Assembly: GCA_022821085.1 (NCBI GenBank)
Contig: JAJEEG010000006.1
Location: 186,001-250,000, forward strand
Length of the DNA stretch: 64,000 bases
Source: Candidatus Latescibacterota bacterium
GTDB taxonomy: Bacteria > JAAXHH01
Reading direction: 5' to 3'
The notes under the pieces: generated by a model
What the model was told of the DNA's origin: nothing
Database searches by the model: none
The model's input: the letters and a program-made list of their open reading frames with translations, nothing else
Made by a program: the position numbers and the translations under genes
In this document: positions 19,114 through 30,048 of the stretch, one piece after another
Layout: the number at the start of each line of letters is the position of its first letter
Numbering within the stretch: position 1 is the first letter of the stretch

Positions 19114-19219
19114 GGTTCCAGGAGAGGTTCTGGGACGGCGTCGGGACCTCCGGACCGCCTTCCCGAAGCGTTTACGGCGACGCGTCCCGCATCCTGAAAG
19201 GGACGGTCCATGCAGCATC

Positions 19220-19249
19220 AGGATAACGGGAAACGCGCGTTATTGTCAA
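19220..19249 (-). promoter_or_regulatory. Kynurenine-operon promoter with inverted repeat
   Basis: Minus-strand TTGACA (19249-19244), an 18-base spacer and TATCCT (19225-19220). The spacer and -10 carry the inverted repeat ATAACG-N9-CGTTAT (19223-19243), with a nested palindrome AACGCGCGTT (19232-19241). It begins 3 bases beyond the stop of the upstream PhyH gene and about 100 bases before the ACMSD ATG. An operator over the promoter is the natural reading. No regulator gene lies beside it. Confidence 0.6.
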
Positions 19250-19251
19250 GG

Positions 19252-20202
19252 TCATGATGCCCGGTGCAGAGCCTGGCGATAGGGGTCCAGGTCGATACCG
19301 GGGAAGGCCCGCGCGAGGAGGCCCAGGGTCTGTTCCGTGTAGTAGGGATGACCGGGTTCGGGCCAGCCGAACAGCGACCGGACGCGCGGGTTCGTCTGCG
19401 TGATGAAGGGAAGCATGTACTCCCGCTCACCGTAGATGAAGGGATTCGAGAACCGGGTCCACCGGTCGGCGTCGCGCCGGCACATGGACAGGGTCCAGAA
19501 CGCCCGCTGTTTCTTTCGGTTTTCAAAAGGCTGCGCCGAATGGAGCAGGTAGGAAGAATAGAAGGCCGCGGTTCCCTTTGTGCCCACGGCCGGGACCGGC
19601 TCCTCCAGGCCGGCCTTGCGGATGTCCCGCACATGGCTGACGCTCGCCATGTTGCCCGTGTCCCATCCCTCGGCAAAGACCTCGGCCGCCCGGGTGTGCG
19701 ACCCCGGAACGAGCAGCATGGGCGCGCCGTCGTCTTCGACGTCGTGGAGGTATACGCCGGAGTTGATGTAGGAGAACCGACCGGCGTCCGAAGATGGGGG
19801 AAGGACGCAATTGGTGTTGTGATCGACGTGGTAACCGCTCCAGGATTCGTCGGGATACCGCTCATCCACCGGTCCGGTGCGCATGAAGAGATGGGCGTTG
19901 CAATAGCTGGGCCGGTTGCCCAGGAACAGCTCGTAGAGATCGAGGTAACGGTCGTTCTCGATGAGCCGGTCGAGGGCAGGATCGCCCACGGGAAACTGGG
20001 ACCGTCCCACCACTTCGTCCTGCTTCGTGGTGAACCCGTCTCCCACGGATCCCTGTTTACCCCGTTCGAAGTCCCCGAGCCAGTCAGCGTAGGGTTTTCC
20101 GTAGAAATTCCGCTCCATGGCCTCCAGCGCGGCGTCCATTTCCTCGGCGCTGAAGACGTCGGGAACGAGGATGTAGCCGTCGCGTTGAAACTGTTCCAGC
20201 AT
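19252..20202 (-). CDS. Phytanoyl-CoA dioxygenase (PhyH) family protein 1
   Basis: 316 residues. Fe(II)/2-oxoglutarate oxygenase fold: the metal motif is HVDHN (HxD) at about residue 145, and the distal histidine is in YSSYLLHSAQPFENRKKQ with the co-substrate arginine following. An N-terminal FQRDGYILVPDVFSAEEM is typical of the family. AAGGGGG precedes the ATG by five bases. Likely hydroxylates a small molecule; substrate unknown. It is one of four PhyH genes on this strand within 18 kb, all different from one another. Confidence 0.88.
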   Translation of the reverse strand: MLEQFQRDGYILVPDVFSAEEMDAALEAMERNFYGKPYADWLGDFERGKQGSVGDGFTTKQDEVVGRSQFPVGDPALDRLIENDRYLDLYELFLGNRPSYCNAHLFMRTGPVDERYPDESWSGYHVDHNTNCVLPPSSDAGRFSYINSGVYLHDVEDDGAPMLLVPGSHTRAAEVFAEGWDTGNMASVSHVRDIRKAGLEEPVPAVGTKGTAAFYSSYLLHSAQPFENRKKQRAFWTLSMCRRDADRWTRFSNPFIYGEREYMLPFITQTNPRVRSLFGWPEPGHPYYTEQTLGLLARAFPGIDLDPYRQALHRAS

Positions 20203-20236
20203 GTCGCCCCCCTTGATTGGGCCGGATACGCCGGCG

Positions 20237-21646
20237 TCAAGCGTTGCGGATGAGGTCGTCCCACGACGGAGCTATGCCGTCACGCCGGCGCCGGGAGATA
20301 TTCAGGGCGGGACCGTCGGGACGGACGCCGTGCTGCACGATCACGTCGAAATAGGGCTCCCGCGTGGCTTCCAGCAAACTCAGCAGACGCGTTCGCATGT
20401 CCTCCCGCAGGGCCGGATCCGCGTCCGCCAGGTTGCGCGATTCGTACGGATCTTCCCACAGGTCGAATAGCACTTCGTGGCCGGTCTCGTAGAATGCGTA
20501 CTTCAAGCGGTCCGTGACCAGTCCGCGCCAGTCCGCATAGTCGAAGTGCACCCTTGGCGCCCCAACCATTTCGAGCAGTACTTCCCCTGGCCCGCGGAAG
20601 TCGCCGCCCCTCAAGGCCGGCGAGAAGTCGGCGCCCTGCATGTGAACCGCCACAGGCACCCCGGCCAGGCCCAGGGTCGTGGGCGCCATGTCCACCAGGC
20701 TGAACAGGTCCGGCCTCGCGCCCTGCAGCGCGAGGACCCCCGGTCCGTGAAAGATCGCGGGTACCCGCACGGACTCTTCGTGGGGATGCCCCTTGTCCTC
20801 CATCTGGCCGTGGCTTCCCATGAAGTCGCCGTGGTCCGAAAAGTACACCGTGACCGTGTTGTCCCGGAAACCGTCCTGGGCACCTACTGCGTCGAGCAGG
20901 CGGCCGATGTTCTCGTCGAGGTTCTCGATCATGGCGTAGTATGCCGCGAGCCGCTCCCGCAGATCGGGTTTGCCGCCGAAATTCGGGCGGGTCTTCAGGG
21001 AAGCGGGATCGAACCGCATGTTGCCATCCGGCGCCTCGAGCGGCCAGTGAGGCGGCTCCACGCTGAGGACGAGAAAGAGCGGCCGCTGCCCGTCGTAGTC
21101 CCGCAGGTACGCGATGGCCATGTCGGTCAAAGCGTCGGTCTGGTAGCCCGGCATGCGCGTCGGGTCGACGTCGCCTTCCCGGTAGTAGAATCCCTTGAAC
21201 GGCGCGTTGTTCATCTCGAATCCGTACCAGTCCTGGAAACCGCCCCGGTGGAATTCCGGTGTGCGCGGCGCGGCTTCGAGGTCGTAGTAGCCCGGATCGC
21301 GCCGTACCTCCGGGGGGATCTGGTCGCGCACCGTCCCGCAGTGCCACTTGCCGAAGTAGGCGGTATGGTAGCCGGCTTCGCGTAGCAGGGTAGCCGTGCT
21401 CGGCGCCGCCGGCTTGTACACGTCGTGAAACCCCTGCACCGGTCCGGCGTGGGCGTGGCGGCCCGAGAAAATCGTGCCCCGCGAAGGCGTGCACACGGGA
21501 CAGTTGGCCCGGGCGCGCACGAAACTCACTCCTTCCGCGGCCATGCGGTCCATGTTGGGGGTCCGCAGGTTGGGATCCCCCGCGTGGCCCATGGCCTGGC
21601 CCGCGTGTTCGTCGGACAGGATGTAGATGACGTGCGGTCGGGGCAT
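20237..21646 (-). CDS. Sulfatase (formylglycine-dependent arylsulfatase family)
   Basis: 469 residues. The N-terminal metal site is ILSDEHAG. The formylglycine motif is CPVCTPSRGTIFSGR (C-T-P-S-R), so an FGE-type activase must exist elsewhere. YFSDHGDFMGSHG gives the second metal cluster. No clear signal peptide is seen, so it may be cytoplasmic or a phospho-/choline-sulfatase-type enzyme. It lies just downstream of an APC permease gene (9-base gap) and is probably cotranscribed. Substrate unknown. Confidence 0.9.
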   Translation of the reverse strand: MPRPHVIYILSDEHAGQAMGHAGDPNLRTPNMDRMAAEGVSFVRARANCPVCTPSRGTIFSGRHAHAGPVQGFHDVYKPAAPSTATLLREAGYHTAYFGKWHCGTVRDQIPPEVRRDPGYYDLEAAPRTPEFHRGGFQDWYGFEMNNAPFKGFYYREGDVDPTRMPGYQTDALTDMAIAYLRDYDGQRPLFLVLSVEPPHWPLEAPDGNMRFDPASLKTRPNFGGKPDLRERLAAYYAMIENLDENIGRLLDAVGAQDGFRDNTVTVYFSDHGDFMGSHGQMEDKGHPHEESVRVPAIFHGPGVLALQGARPDLFSLVDMAPTTLGLAGVPVAVHMQGADFSPALRGGDFRGPGEVLLEMVGAPRVHFDYADWRGLVTDRLKYAFYETGHEVLFDLWEDPYESRNLADADPALREDMRTRLLSLLEATREPYFDVIVQHGVRPDGPALNISRRRRDGIAPSWDDLIRNA

Positions 21647-21655
21647 GTGCCGGAT

Positions 21656-23056
21656 TTACTCCGTGACGGTCGAGCCGGCCACCGGGTTCGCCCGTTGCTG
21701 CCGCTTCCAGTAAAAGTAGAATGGCAGGCCGATGGCCAGGATGACGAGGCCCAGCAACGGACGCGTGTAGTCGCCGATTAGTGCGTTGACCAGTACGCCC
21801 GCGGCGATCAGGAGGAACAGGACGGGCGTCACGGGATACCCCCACACCCGGTACGGCCGGTGCAGATCCGGTTCCTTCCTCCGCAGGATCATGAGACCGA
21901 CAACCGCCAGTGTCAGGAATACGTAGGTGTAGAACATGGCGAAACTGACGATCTCGACGAAGGTGCCGGTCAGCGCGAAGACCGAGGCCCACAGCCCCTG
22001 CATCACGATGGAAACCACCGGCGTCCGGAAACGGGGGTGTACGTACTGGCACACGCGGAAGAAGATCTCGTGATTCGCCATGGCGTGATAGACCCTGGGC
22101 GCCACCATCAGCTGGGCGTTGACCGTGCCGAAAGTCGTCAGCATGATCGCAGCCGAAATGGCCATGGCACCCGAGGGACCCACCAGGGCCTGCAGGGTAT
22201 CGGCGGCCGGCCGGCGAGACGCCTGGAGTTCTTCGAAGGACAGGACCGTCAGGTAGACGACGTTGGCCAGGATATAGACCGTGGCCACAATGGCCAGCGC
22301 GGCGAAAATCGCCCTCGGTATGCTCCGCGCCGGGTCCTTGATTTCGGTCGCGATGAACGTCACGAAAAACCAGCCGTTGTAGGCGAACAGCGCACCCAGG
22401 ATCGCCAGGCTCAATCCGCCGAGGAGCGCGGTCCCCGTCTTTTCCTGCACCAGCGGGGTCCAGGAGACTTCCGTTCCCGAGGCCAGGGAAAACCCGAGGA
22501 GGATGACGGCCAGGACGGCGCCGACCTTGATGAAGGCGAACACGTTCTGGACCGATCCGCCGATCTTGACGCCCAGGCAGTTGACCACGGTCAGGAAGAG
22601 GATGCATCCCACGGCCATCCACCGTTCGGTCCAGACGTCTTCTGTGCCGAAGAGTCCACCGGCGTACCGGGCGAATACGGTAGCCACCGCGCCCATGGCC
22701 CCGGTAATGATGATGAAGAGAAAAGCCCATCCGAAAAGAAAGGCGATCAGGTCCGTGTTGTAGGCCCGCCGGAGGAAGGCATAGGTGCCCCCGCTCCTCG
22801 GTATGGCCGCGCCGAGTTCCGCGTAGCACAGGGCGCCCGCCAGGGCCAGCACGCCGCCGATGATCCATACGAACAGGCTGAGCGCGGGCGAGCCGACCTG
22901 CGTGGCTACCGTGCTCGGCACCATGAAGATGCCGGATCCGATGATCGCGCCGATGATGACCGCCGTACCGGTTTTTGCCGTCAGTACCCGGAGCAGCCGG
23001 GGTTGTCCCGCCGGCAATATCTCCTCTACGAGTTCGTCGTCATGGGTATGTGACAT
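21656..23056 (-). CDS. APC-family amino acid permease
   Basis: 466 residues with about 12 membrane helices. The first helix carries the APC substrate motif GAIIGSGIFMVPS, followed by GGVLALAGALCYAELGAAIPRSGG. It resembles the LAT/serine-threonine exchanger group. CAGGAG precedes the ATG. Lying between the homoprotocatechuate genes and the sulfatase, it may import an aromatic amino acid or amine feeding these catabolic genes (inference). Confidence 0.88.
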   Translation of the reverse strand: MSHTHDDELVEEILPAGQPRLLRVLTAKTGTAVIIGAIIGSGIFMVPSTVATQVGSPALSLFVWIIGGVLALAGALCYAELGAAIPRSGGTYAFLRRAYNTDLIAFLFGWAFLFIIITGAMGAVATVFARYAGGLFGTEDVWTERWMAVGCILFLTVVNCLGVKIGGSVQNVFAFIKVGAVLAVILLGFSLASGTEVSWTPLVQEKTGTALLGGLSLAILGALFAYNGWFFVTFIATEIKDPARSIPRAIFAALAIVATVYILANVVYLTVLSFEELQASRRPAADTLQALVGPSGAMAISAAIMLTTFGTVNAQLMVAPRVYHAMANHEIFFRVCQYVHPRFRTPVVSIVMQGLWASVFALTGTFVEIVSFAMFYTYVFLTLAVVGLMILRRKEPDLHRPYRVWGYPVTPVLFLLIAAGVLVNALIGDYTRPLLGLVILAIGLPFYFYWKRQQRANPVAGSTVTE

Positions 23057-23096
23057 GAGCGCTCCTGTTTGATTGCGGCCTGGATGTACGTCATGT

Positions 23097-23126
23097 ATTC
23101 ATTTTGCATTCATTTGCATTCATTCC
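23097..23126. repeat. Short 10-bp tandem repeat at the hpaD stop
   Basis: About three copies of a TTGCATTCAT-like 10-mer, an AT-rich island covering the hpaD stop codon at 23120-23122 and part of the 63-base gap upstream of the permease gene. Confidence 0.6.
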
Positions 23127-24115
23127 GGCGCGATGACCGGTGCGGCTTCAAGTCGGGAAGGTACGGGTTCGATCCCGTGAAAGCAGGTGCCGTGCTCGAA
23201 CCAGGACCGCGGGGCGGCCTGTCCCCACAGGGTCTGCCGCCGGGTGTCCTTCAGGTCCCAGACCCGCGCAGGATGATCCGGGTCGACGGTGACGTAGTCT
23301 CCCGTGAACAGCTCGATCCGGTGGCCGTCCCGGTCGAACAGGTACAGGAAGAAGGCGTTCGAGATGCCGTGGCGCCCAGGCCCCCGCTCGAAGGCGTCGC
23401 GGTGCTGCGAGCTGGCCAGGCGGTCGCAGAAGTGGATGATGTCCATGGCCGTGGGCACGTAGACGCCGATGTGATGCAGGCGCGGCCCCAGTCCGTTGGT
23501 GAAGGCGATGTCGTGGACGCCTCCCCGGCGGTGCAGCCAGGTGGCCCAGAGGTCGGCGTCCTCGTCTGTGATGTCGGCCACGGTCACCTCCGTCGGCCGG
23601 AATCCGAGCGACTCGGCGTAGAAGGCCGTCATCCCGTTCACGTCATGGGAGAACAGGTTGAAATGGTCGATGCGCTGGATATGAGCGCCGCGGTAACGGT
23701 GGTACGCCTGCAGCAGCAGGTCCCGGCGCTCCATCTCTTGATAGAACTCCAGGGGGATGCCGAAGGGGTCTTCCACGTGCAGCGTACGGCCCTGGGCGTA
23801 CCGGTCGACGAAAGCCGTCCGGCAACCGGCCTTGCCGTAGAAGGCTTCGGCCCGGTCCAGGTCGGCATCGCCGGCGACCTTGAAGGCGATGCGGTGCACG
23901 ACCGGTTCGGCCGCCTTCGTCAGGATCAGCGAATGGTGGTTGCGTTCCTCCATGCCGCGCAGGTAGAGCGTGTCACCCGTGTCGTCCTCGCAGACGTACC
24001 CCAGCAGATCGACATAGAAGTCCCTCGCGTAGTCAAGGTCCGTCACCCCCCACTCCGCATGGCTCGCGCGGACGATGTTGAAGGGCGGAGATGGATTCGC
24101 TTCGGGAAGGGCCAC
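23120..24115 (-). CDS. hpaD: Homoprotocatechuate (3,4-dihydroxyphenylacetate) 2,3-dioxygenase
   Basis: 331-residue extradiol dioxygenase of the vicinal-oxygen-chelate fold with two VOC modules (about 14-130 and 150-290). Iron ligands can be read in HAEWGV (His), LHHIGVYV (His) and the downstream RIELFTGDY (Glu). It cleaves the catechol ring of homoprotocatechuate to carboxymethyl-hydroxymuconate semialdehyde, the substrate of the next enzyme. Start is GTG 24115 with AGAGGA about five bases before it, right after the hpaE stop. Other catecholic substrates remain possible. Confidence 0.85.
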   Translation of the reverse strand: MALPEANPSPPFNIVRASHAEWGVTDLDYARDFYVDLLGYVCEDDTGDTLYLRGMEERNHHSLILTKAAEPVVHRIAFKVAGDADLDRAEAFYGKAGCRTAFVDRYAQGRTLHVEDPFGIPLEFYQEMERRDLLLQAYHRYRGAHIQRIDHFNLFSHDVNGMTAFYAESLGFRPTEVTVADITDEDADLWATWLHRRGGVHDIAFTNGLGPRLHHIGVYVPTAMDIIHFCDRLASSQHRDAFERGPGRHGISNAFFLYLFDRDGHRIELFTGDYVTVDPDHPARVWDLKDTRRQTLWGQAAPRSWFEHGTCFHGIEPVPSRLEAAPVIAPE

Positions 24116-24126
24116 GATGCGTCCTC

Positions 24127-25655
<1,529 letters not shown>

Positions 25656-25659
<4 letters not shown>

Positions 25660-26411
25660 GATCCGCCCTCCTTGAGACTGGCCACCACGTCGTTTTCCAG
25701 GGCGCCCAGTCCGTCCACTTCCAGCCGGAGGCTGTCGCCCGCGTGGATGTGGGATATGCCTTCCGGCGTGCCCGTCCAGATCATGTCCCCGGGGTTCAGG
25801 GTCATGTAGGCGGTGATGTACTCGATGAGTTCGGCGACGCCGTGGCGCAGGTCGCCGGTCCAGCCTTCCTGGCGGAGTTCCCCGTTCACGAACGTGCGGA
25901 GCCGCACGTCGGTGGGATCGATTTCGTCCGCGGTGGTCAGGAAGGGACCGAGCGGGCCGAAGGTGTCGAAGCCCTTGGCCTTGATCGGCGGCCTGAAGTA
26001 GTTGCTCACGAAGTCCCGGATCGTCAGGTCGTTGCCGATGGTATAGCCCCCCACGTAGTCCAGGGCCCCAGCGGCCTTCACCTTCCGGGCGGGCCGGCCG
26101 ATCACGGCGACAAGCTCGCATTCGTAGTGCAGGTAGTCGAATTCCGGGGGCACGACGATCTTCGCGCGGTGGCCGATGAAGGTCTGGGGCATTTTGTTGA
26201 ACAGGATGGGTTCCTCGGGCAGGTCCAGGTTCAGTTCCTTCGCATGCTCGGTGTACCCCAGCGCGACGCCGATGGCCTTGCTCGTATGGGCCACCGGCGG
26301 CAGGAACATAACGTCCTCCGGATCGTAGGCGACCGTGCCCACCATGAGTTGTCCGTTTTCGAAGACGGCCTCGAGGACCTGGCCGTTACAGGCGAATCGC
26401 GCTGTTTTCAT
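25656..26411 (-). CDS. hpaG: Fumarylacetoacetate hydrolase-family isomerase/decarboxylase
   Basis: 251 residues, one FAH domain. Metal-binding and active-site motifs are HYECELVAVIG (two Glu), YTIGNDLTIRD and WTGTPEGISHIHAGD. In the homoprotocatechuate route, HpaG decarboxylates and isomerises the dicarboxylate made by HpaE. The order hpaG-hpaE-hpaD supports this. The remaining hpa steps (F, H, I) are not in the window. GGAG lies seven bases before the ATG. Confidence 0.85.
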
Positions 26412-26433
26412 GCTTGATCTCCGTTATGCACCA

Positions 26434-27306
26434 TTACACCTCATACCACTGTTCCACGGCTTGCGCCAACGCTCCGGGACGGGCATACCGGTCCTCCATC
26501 TCCCGTATGGCGGCTTCCACTTCCCGCGCCGACGGGACGAGGTCCCGCTGTCCGGCGGACAGGTCGTAGACCGACCGGCCTTCCGTGGACAGGAGCATGT
26601 CCAGGTCGATCCGGCCCGCGGGCCGGCGCTTGAGCAGGGCGGAATAGGTATCGAAATACAGGTCCGGATCGTACGCGCCCGTCCCGCATGCCTTCCCCGC
26701 TTCATCGAGCAGGCCGAAGCGCAACGCCACCGCGCGCAGGTCTTCCCACAGCGCATACATGATGTCGGGCTGCGCGTCCCCCTTCTCCCGCTCGTGCAGC
26801 GGGCTGACGCTTCGTTCCTTGCGCTGTGCCTCGATGATCCGCCTGACCCGCAGGGAGGGCGTCGGTATGGCGAAGTAGGCGGATTCCCCGTCCGAAAGCA
26901 GGCGCTCGACGGGGTCCTTTTCCCTGCGGACGAGTTCGACCAGCCGGTTGCCGATGATCGGGACCTCGCCGATGAGGATATCCCGGTCGTCCCGGTGCGC
27001 TTCGGCCCAATGCCCGACGGCGCGCCTGGACCACAGGCCCACCGCCTTGCGGACGCCGGCGTGGGTGATCCCGTTCTCTTCGTGATAATGTTCCTTCACG
27101 CGGTCGTTTGTCAAGAACGGCAGCCGGCAGACATCCCACTGGAGCAGGTGGGGCGTGCGTCCGCGGCCGTGGGCCAGGATGGCCAACTGCTGCAGCAGCA
27201 GGCTCTTCCCGGTGCCCGGCAGTCCGGCGAGGAAAACCATCTTCCGGGTGTCTACCAGGCATTGAAGGGTCCGAAACAGTCCGCTGTCATCGGGTATCAG
27301 AAACAT
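26434..27306 (-). CDS. P-loop NTPase/kinase-like protein of unknown function
   Basis: 290 residues. A canonical Walker A GLPGTGKS is near residue 28, preceded by a strand (MVFLA), as in small nucleotide kinases and shikimate-kinase-like proteins. A possible lid or substrate region is rich in Arg (SLRVRRIIEAQRKERS). No family is recognised. M27306 is chosen over 27336 because it begins the compact P-loop domain, although no strong ribosome site is visible. A few imperfect GTCCGTGCA repeats lie just upstream. Encoded between catabolic genes, it could act on a pathway intermediate or signal molecule. Confidence 0.6.
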   Translation of the reverse strand: MFLIPDDSGLFRTLQCLVDTRKMVFLAGLPGTGKSLLLQQLAILAHGRGRTPHLLQWDVCRLPFLTNDRVKEHYHEENGITHAGVRKAVGLWSRRAVGHWAEAHRDDRDILIGEVPIIGNRLVELVRREKDPVERLLSDGESAYFAIPTPSLRVRRIIEAQRKERSVSPLHEREKGDAQPDIMYALWEDLRAVALRFGLLDEAGKACGTGAYDPDLYFDTYSALLKRRPAGRIDLDMLLSTEGRSVYDLSAGQRDLVPSAREVEAAIREMEDRYARPGALAQAVEQWYEV

Positions 27307-27360
27307 GTCTGTGCATGTCCGTGCAGGTCCGTGCATGTCTTCCGGGAGCGCGGCCGGGAC

Positions 27361-29019
27361 CTACCATTGCAGGGCGTGTTCGGAGCGTTCCGCCGTGCCC
27401 CGCACGCGGGCTCCCCGCTTGAAGCGGTCCACGTCCGGCATCTCTCCCACCGGGATCTCCACCAGGGTGGGACCGTCTTCGGCGAATCCCGCGCGGATGG
27501 CCCGGCGCAGCTCCTCCGGGGTCTCCGCCCGGATGCCCCGGGCGCCGAAGGATTCGGCCATCCTGACGAAATCGGGGTTGTGCAGATCGGATGCGATCAC
27601 CCGGTTGCCGTAGAGTTTCTGCTGCATCCGCTTTACGTTGCCGTAGGCGTTGTCGTTGAACAGGAGCGTCACCAGGCCGATGCGGTGCTGGACGGCCGTG
27701 GCCAGTTCCTGCACGCCGAACATGAATCCGCCGTCGCCCGTTACGGAGATGACGGGCCGGTCCGGGTGGGCGACCTTCACGCCGAGGGCCGTGGGGAAAC
27801 CCCAGCCCAGGGTGCCCTGGTAACCCGTGGAGATGAAGGTGTAGGGTTTGTACACCGGCATGATCTGCCGGGCGGCGTAACCCACCTGGGTCAGTTCTTC
27901 CACGAAGAGGCCGTCCTCGCCCAGTTCTTCCCGAATCACCCGCAGAAAGGAGGTCTGGGGTTCCAGGAACGCGAACATCTCCTCGGTCTCCGCTTTCAGC
28001 GCGCGCATTTCGGCTTCACGGGACGCGCGGATGCGGTTATGCCGTTCCACCGCTTCGACCAGCTGGGGCATGGCGTCTTCGGTCCGTGCGGTGATGGCGA
28101 TGTCCGGCCGGACGATGCGGTCCTGGGCCCGGGCGTCCACCTCGATGCGTATGGTCGTCAGGTTCTCGTCCACACCCCAGTAGAGTTGGGGGATAGCGAG
28201 CCTGGACCCCACGGCGAGGACAACGTCCACCTTCGGCCAGAGCTTGTGGGCCGCGGGGTTGGGATGGCTCAGGTAGTGGCGGCTGTCGAGCACGCCGCGG
28301 CCCGTCCGGTACCCGATGACCGGCGCCTGGAGCAGTTCAGCGAGCCGCGTGATCTCCCCGGAAACGTTCATGGCCCCGCGGCCGACGAAGATCATGGGGT
28401 TTTCGGCCCGTCCCAGTTTCAGCGCGGCGGCTTCCAGCATCTCCGTGTCCACCGGGGGATGGGAAATGGGCAACGGATCCGGGATGCCCGCCACGGCGCC
28501 CTCGGACGCGAGCACGTCCCAGGGGCACTCCAGGCCCACGGGGCGCGGCCGGCCGGAATTCAGCTGACGGATGGCCTCGGCCGTCCGTGACGGCGCGCCG
28601 GCGGTGCTGTCGATCCGGGCGGCCCACTTGGTCAGGGACCGCAGCACGTCGAGCTGGCCGTTGATCTCGTGCAGCTGGCCCGTGTGCCGGCCGAGATACT
28701 TCGTCGGGATCTCGCCCGTCAGGCAGAGCACCTTCGCGTTGGTGGCATAGGCCGTGGACAGGGCGGCGGTACCGTTGAGAAACCCCGGTCCCGGGACCAC
28801 GTTGTAGACCCCGGTCCGGTCCGTCGAGAGGGCGTATCCGAGCGCCATGTACGCCGCGCCCTGTTCGTGGCGCGTGTGGACGACGCGGATTGCGTCCCGA
28901 TGGTCGAAGAACGCGTTGTAGAGGGCGTCATTCTGCACGCCCGGCAGTCCGAAGACGGTATCGATACCGTGGGCGGTCAGCGTCCGGACGATGGCTTCGG
29001 CGGTGGTCATCTGTTGCAT
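27361..29019 (-). CDS. Thiamine diphosphate-dependent enzyme (acetolactate synthase-like)
   Basis: 552 residues with the three-domain pyruvate oxidase/AHAS layout. The N-terminal catalytic glutamate is in HTRHEQGAAYMALGYAL. The central domain is Rossmann-like. The C-terminal ThDP motif is TGDGGFMFGVQELATA, ending with LLFNDNAYGN, so the metal-ligand Asn is present. The longer frame to 29277 has Pro/Ser-rich filler, and ATG 29019 begins MQQMTTAEAIVRTL. Decarboxylase, carboligase or oxalyl-CoA-type activity cannot be told apart by eye. Confidence 0.85.
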   Translation of the reverse strand: MQQMTTAEAIVRTLTAHGIDTVFGLPGVQNDALYNAFFDHRDAIRVVHTRHEQGAAYMALGYALSTDRTGVYNVVPGPGFLNGTAALSTAYATNAKVLCLTGEIPTKYLGRHTGQLHEINGQLDVLRSLTKWAARIDSTAGAPSRTAEAIRQLNSGRPRPVGLECPWDVLASEGAVAGIPDPLPISHPPVDTEMLEAAALKLGRAENPMIFVGRGAMNVSGEITRLAELLQAPVIGYRTGRGVLDSRHYLSHPNPAAHKLWPKVDVVLAVGSRLAIPQLYWGVDENLTTIRIEVDARAQDRIVRPDIAITARTEDAMPQLVEAVERHNRIRASREAEMRALKAETEEMFAFLEPQTSFLRVIREELGEDGLFVEELTQVGYAARQIMPVYKPYTFISTGYQGTLGWGFPTALGVKVAHPDRPVISVTGDGGFMFGVQELATAVQHRIGLVTLLFNDNAYGNVKRMQQKLYGNRVIASDLHNPDFVRMAESFGARGIRAETPEELRRAIRAGFAEDGPTLVEIPVGEMPDVDRFKRGARVRGTAERSEHALQW

Positions 29020-29053
29020 GGATGGAGGATTTCCGGTAAAGGTGACCGGTTGG

Positions 29054-30025
29054 TCACAGGTCGATCCGGTACAGGGGTTCCAGTCCCCGGGCGACCCGGT
29101 CCGTGTTCTCCGCGGCGGCGGCGGCCCGCCGGCGGGAGGTTCCGTCCGTGACCCCGGCGATATGGGGCGTGACGACCACGTTGGGCAACTGGTAGACGGG
29201 CAGGGAGGGATCGGGCGGTTCCTGGGCGAAGACGTCGAGGCCGGCCCCGCCGATCTTCCCCTCGACCAGAGCGTCATAGAGGGCCGCTTCGTCCGCGAGG
29301 GCGCCGCGGGCTACGTTGATGACGCTGGCCGTCGGTTTCATGAGGGCCAGACGCCGGCCGTCGATGATATGGCGGGTCTCGTCATTCAGATGCAGGTGCA
29401 GGGAGAGGAAGTCGCTTTCGGCCACGACCCGGTCCAGATCGTCCGGGCCGCCGATGAAGTCCGGCTGGATGTCGTCGAGCACCTCGGGTTCGATCTCCCG
29501 GACGTCGATGCCCAGGATACGCATGCCGAAGGGCCTGGCCCGGCGGGCCAGCGCCTGGCCGCTCGCGCCGAATCCCACGATGCCCAGCGTCTGGCGTTCC
29601 AGCTCGTATCCGAGAGGATCGTACATTCGGCCCTGTCGAAGGTTGTCCACCGCTTCCTGGTAACGACGCGAAAGCATGATAATGAACATCATCGCCGTCT
29701 CGGCCAGGGCGACGTCGCTGAAAAGTCCGGGCGTGTTGGCCGTGGGGATGCCCTTCGTCTTGATATAGACCAGGTCGAAGTGGTCGAATCCCGTGCCCAC
29801 GATCTGCCACAGCCGGCAGCCGTCCGCGGCGTCCATCATCTCCCGCGTGCCCCGGCTTCCGCCCTGGTCGATCACCACGTCCACGCCGGCGAACTGGGGC
29901 GCCATGGGGCTGGCATCGTCGAGGTCCCGCAAATCATGGCGGTCGCCGATGGCGGTCCGGATGTCCACGCACCACGGGCTGTAAATGGGGCGTACGGGAA
30001 GCAGCAGGACGTTCAGGCGTTCCAT
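29054..30025 (-). CDS. D-isomer-specific 2-hydroxyacid dehydrogenase
   Basis: 323 residues. The NAD-binding Rossmann motif is GIVGFGASGQALARRARPFG. The catalytic arginine lies in INVARGALADEAALYDAL, followed by GLDVFAQEPP and the histidine in VTPHIAG. It resembles phosphoglycerate or glyoxylate/hydroxypyruvate reductases. GGAG sits six bases before ATG 30025; the upstream extension to 30289 is a shadow of the PhyH gene. Substrate unknown. Confidence 0.88.
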   Translation of the reverse strand: MERLNVLLLPVRPIYSPWCVDIRTAIGDRHDLRDLDDASPMAPQFAGVDVVIDQGGSRGTREMMDAADGCRLWQIVGTGFDHFDLVYIKTKGIPTANTPGLFSDVALAETAMMFIIMLSRRYQEAVDNLRQGRMYDPLGYELERQTLGIVGFGASGQALARRARPFGMRILGIDVREIEPEVLDDIQPDFIGGPDDLDRVVAESDFLSLHLHLNDETRHIIDGRRLALMKPTASVINVARGALADEAALYDALVEGKIGGAGLDVFAQEPPDPSLPVYQLPNVVVTPHIAGVTDGTSRRRAAAAAENTDRVARGLEPLYRIDL

Positions 30026-30048
30026 CGATTCTCCAGTAATTGCGCGGG

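Noticed and set aside
23155-23180. tRNA T-loop-like GGTTCGATCCC
   Set aside because: It lies inside hpaD and no cloverleaf can be drawn around it.
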